A DNA stretch of 7,220 bases, taken from an uncultured Mollicutes bacterium (GTDB taxonomy: Bacteria > Bacillota_I > Bacilli_A > RFN20 > CAG-288). The stretch is from NCBI GenBank assembly GCA_900549915.1, contig URQF01000069.1, forward strand, positions 1 through 7,220, read 5' to 3'. Below, one piece after another: positions 6,053 through 7,220 of the stretch; positions within the stretch are counted from its first letter, which is position 1, and every line of letters begins with the position of its first letter. The notes beneath the pieces are model-generated. The model saw nothing but the letters and a program-made list of their open reading frames with translations. It did not search any database and was not told where the DNA came from. The translations under genes and the position numbers were made by a program.

Positions 6053-6740
6053 TCTGTCGATGTCTATCCATGTTTTCTTACATTCTTTTGCATGATCTCT
6101 GTCTTCCTTGAAACAAAGAGAACAGAAGAGAGTCGAACCGATTGAAAGCCTCTTTGTTATCCTTCCTTGTGGAAAGACAAAATGGGAACCATGAGGGTAG
6201 ATTAAGCATTATGTAGGTACAGGAGTGATTGTTCTCTTTTTGTCTGTCATTCTGATTTTGAAGTAATCTGGATGCTGATAACAAAACGGCCTAAAGGGAA
6301 GAGCTTGTCCTTTGTAGGAAAATAATGATTCGTCTTTTACGGGCCATTCCTTGCATAAAACCTTGCCATACAAAGACACTAGGTGTCCTTACGATGGTGA
6401 GAGTTATCTCTTTGAAATAAGAAGCGGCAACTAGAGCTAGGGTTCCAGTTGTGAATGCTCCTGCAATACCAATTTTGGTGTTTCCCATCTTTTTAAGATA
6501 AGATATTGCACTTTCTATTCTGTCTAAAGGCTAACTATGAAAACTGTAGTTCTTCTTAGCAGGACTCCTTGCTAAGCCATTGACTCCTCTTTTTAAAAGA
6601 TAATAGGCTGCTGATCTTGCTCTTCTGTCTTCCGGATCATCTCCTATCCTAATGATCCTGGCATGATTTGAAATATCTTTACCTGGATTATATGCACCAT
6701 AGAAATCATGATCTCTATTTTCAATGTGAGTATGTTTCCT
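6025..6740 (-). pseudogene. Decayed acyl-CoA thioester hydrolase/BAAT C-terminal family alpha/beta hydrolase
   Basis: Joining frames on the minus strand recovers most of an alpha/beta hydrolase of the family annotated as acyl-CoA thioester hydrolase/BAAT C-terminal domain protein. Pieces in order: KHTHIENRDHDFYGAYNPGK (codons 2-21 from 6740); IGDDPED and SPAKKNYSFHS (to codon 69); an in-frame TAG at 6533-6531 where relatives have Tyr before PLERxE; PLDRIESAISYLKKMG; KIGIAGAFTTGTLALVAASY; ITLTIxMTPS-like strand (here with AGG); then a frameshift near 6354 into KEWPVKDESLFSYKGQALPF and FCYQHPDYFKI; a TAA at 6211-6209 and an apparent internal deletion; finally YPHGSHFVFPQG, LSIGSTLF and WIDIDRV near 6030. 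The nucleophile serine expected in GASTTG is Phe (TTC, codon 96). About 238 codons remain of a family near 300. Codon 1 is AGG, after GGAG at 6749-6746. The last frame stays open to a TGA at 5977-5975, antisense within the neighbouring gene. Relatives are recalled from memory, not searched. Confidence 0.82.
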
Positions 6741-6790
6741 TTTCTCTCCGTCCCGAAAAAAGATTGAAAAAACAAGAAATCTATAGAAAT

Positions 6791-6824
6791 ATAAAAAGGC
6801 CGTGCCGAGTAAGGCATGGCCTTT
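6791..6824 (-). terminator. Intrinsic terminator of the small membrane protein gene
   Basis: Hairpin with arms 6795-6806 and 6813-6824 (AAAGGCC with GGCCTTT, TGCC with GGCA, one mismatch between) and a six-base loop. On the minus strand the stem runs into TTTTTATA. It lies about 20 bases after the TAA of the gene ending at 6846, and would isolate the following pseudogene from its transcript. Confidence 0.85.
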
Positions 6825-6845
6825 ATTGCTACTATAGATTATAGA

Positions 6846-7073
6846 TTAGTTAGCAGCAAGAAGCAGGTGATTGAACAGCAAGCACCAGACGAAGTCAATC
6901 CAGCCGCCGATGCAGGGGATGCAGACACCGAAGATGAAGCCAAGAATGTGATTGACATTCGGTTTCTCGATGAGGGCAGAGACACGGACGACGATTTCGA
7001 CGACCCAGTTGACAACAGGAATCAAAAGCAGGATGAGCTGGATAAGTCTCGGAAGACTATTGAACCATTTCAT
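6846..7073 (-). CDS. Small two-helix membrane protein, function unknown
   Basis: 75 residues starting MKWFNSLPRLIQ. A first hydrophobic helix covers about 10-34 (LILLLIPVVNWVVEIVVRV) and a second about 42-73, with a CIPCIGGW patch. Such short 'MKW..LPR' membrane proteins occur as hypothetical proteins in low-GC Gram-positives; I cannot assign a role. The start ATG at 7073-7071 follows AAAGGAG (7092-7086) at a rather long 12 bases, and no other start lies closer. A TATAAT lies at 7105-7100 and a good terminator follows, so it is a monocistronic unit. It contains no AGG codon; its two arginines are AGA and CGT. A 93-residue frame on the opposite strand (6816-7097) is its shadow: it is acidic and has no ribosome binding site. 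Confidence 0.7.
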   Translation of the reverse strand: MKWFNSLPRLIQLILLLIPVVNWVVEIVVRVSALIEKPNVNHILGFIFGVCIPCIGGWIDFVWCLLFNHLLLAAN

Positions 7074-7099
7074 TATCGTTTTGTTCTCCTTTCATAATT

Positions 7100-7105
7100 A
7101 TTATA
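7100..7105 (-). promoter_or_regulatory. Putative -10 box of the small membrane protein gene
   Basis: TATAAT on the minus strand in the context TATAATAATTATGAAAGGAG. As at the lipoprotein operon (5123-5118), the same TATAATAATTA string is followed directly by the ribosome binding site. No -35 hexamer is evident in the A/T-rich DNA upstream (7106-7140). Confidence 0.45.
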
Positions 7106-7202
7106 CACAGAGTACAGGTGGGAAAAAGAAGAAAAAATATAAACCGGTTTTTAGGTTTTAGCACTAGAAAATTTAGGATTAAGAAGTAAGTTTTGAAGAT
7201 TT

Positions 7203-7220
7203 ATTTATCTAAAGATAAAT
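7203..7220. repeat. Inverted repeat at the window edge
   Basis: ATTTATCT (7203-7210) and AGATAAAT (7213-7220) are perfect inverted arms separated by AA. The structure may continue beyond the window. It could be an operator or the stem of a terminator for a gene to the right. The two-base spacing favours a protein-binding dyad over an RNA hairpin. The rest of 7106-7202 shows only AT-rich DNA. Confidence 0.3.

Noticed and set aside
6078..6284. A 68-codon minus-strand frame
   Set aside because: It is a shadow frame within the hydrolase remnant; the neighbouring frame carries the family motifs (HGSHFVFP, WIDIDRV).
6291..6488. A 65-codon minus-strand frame starting MGNTKIG as a separate small gene
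   Set aside because: The ATG has no ribosome binding site. The frame is the continuation, after the TAG, of the hydrolase and ends in frameshifted residues.
6531..6533. TAG in the hydrolase remnant as a recoded sense codon
   Set aside because: TAG ends three intact genes here (943, 1015, 4244), and the same remnant also has a frameshift and a TAA, so a nonsense mutation in a dead gene is simpler.
6816..7097. A 93-codon plus-strand frame opposite the small membrane protein
   Set aside because: It begins inside the terminator stem, is unusually acidic and has no ribosome binding site. The minus-strand frame has SD, -10 box, terminator and membrane helices.
7141..7150. Perfect palindrome AAACCGGTTT
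   Set aside because: It is only ten bases, has no loop and no nearby gene start to regulate within the window; it may occur by chance.

Overview
The window looks like chromosomal DNA of a low-GC Gram-positive bacterium, most likely an uncultivated, probably gut-associated member of the Bacilli. AT-rich intergenic DNA, strong AGGAG-type ribosome binding sites, TATAAT boxes, lipoprotein signal peptides and Big_2-type surface domains all fit this. The most striking property is the genetic code: AGG appears to be read as methionine, not arginine. In the intact genes I count 33 AGG codons against 9 internal ATG codons. Where I recognise the family, the AGG positions fall on residues that are methionine or hydrophobic in relatives, in lipoprotein signal peptides and in membrane helices, while conserved arginines use AGA or CGN. 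Reassignment of AGG to Met has been proposed computationally for a clade of uncultivated Bacilli (Shulgina and Eddy 2021). This window appears to come from that clade or a similar one. Standard-code translations of these proteins would therefore carry false arginines.

Layout. Positions 1-266 (+) hold the 3' end of an oligopeptide ABC transporter ATPase (OppF type). Positions 386-943 (+) encode a YbaK/ProX-type aminoacyl-tRNA deacylase with its own promoter and ribosome binding site. A terminator at 961-994, probably bidirectional, separates it from a convergent two-gene lipoprotein operon on the minus strand. That operon is transcribed from about 5118 down to 1015. Its first gene (5101-4244) is a 285-residue lipoprotein with an internally duplicated domain and no recognisable start codon. 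The second (4227-1015) is a 1070-residue surface lipoprotein with a PTEK-repeat stalk and several Ig-like domains. A divergent gene at 5275-6024 (+) encodes a polytopic membrane protein of unknown function.

The stretch 6025-6740 appears empty of long reading frames but is a decayed gene on the minus strand: an alpha/beta hydrolase of the acyl-CoA thioester hydrolase/BAAT C-terminal family. It carries a nonsense codon, a frameshift, an internal deletion and a lost nucleophile. It is followed on the same strand by a small two-helix membrane protein (7073-6846) with its own terminator. Positions 7106-7220 are AT-rich and hold no gene I can support, only an inverted repeat at the window edge.

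The two lipoproteins probably act together at the cell surface. The other genes look like independent transcription units. I see no tRNA, rRNA, CRISPR array, insertion sequence or phage gene.
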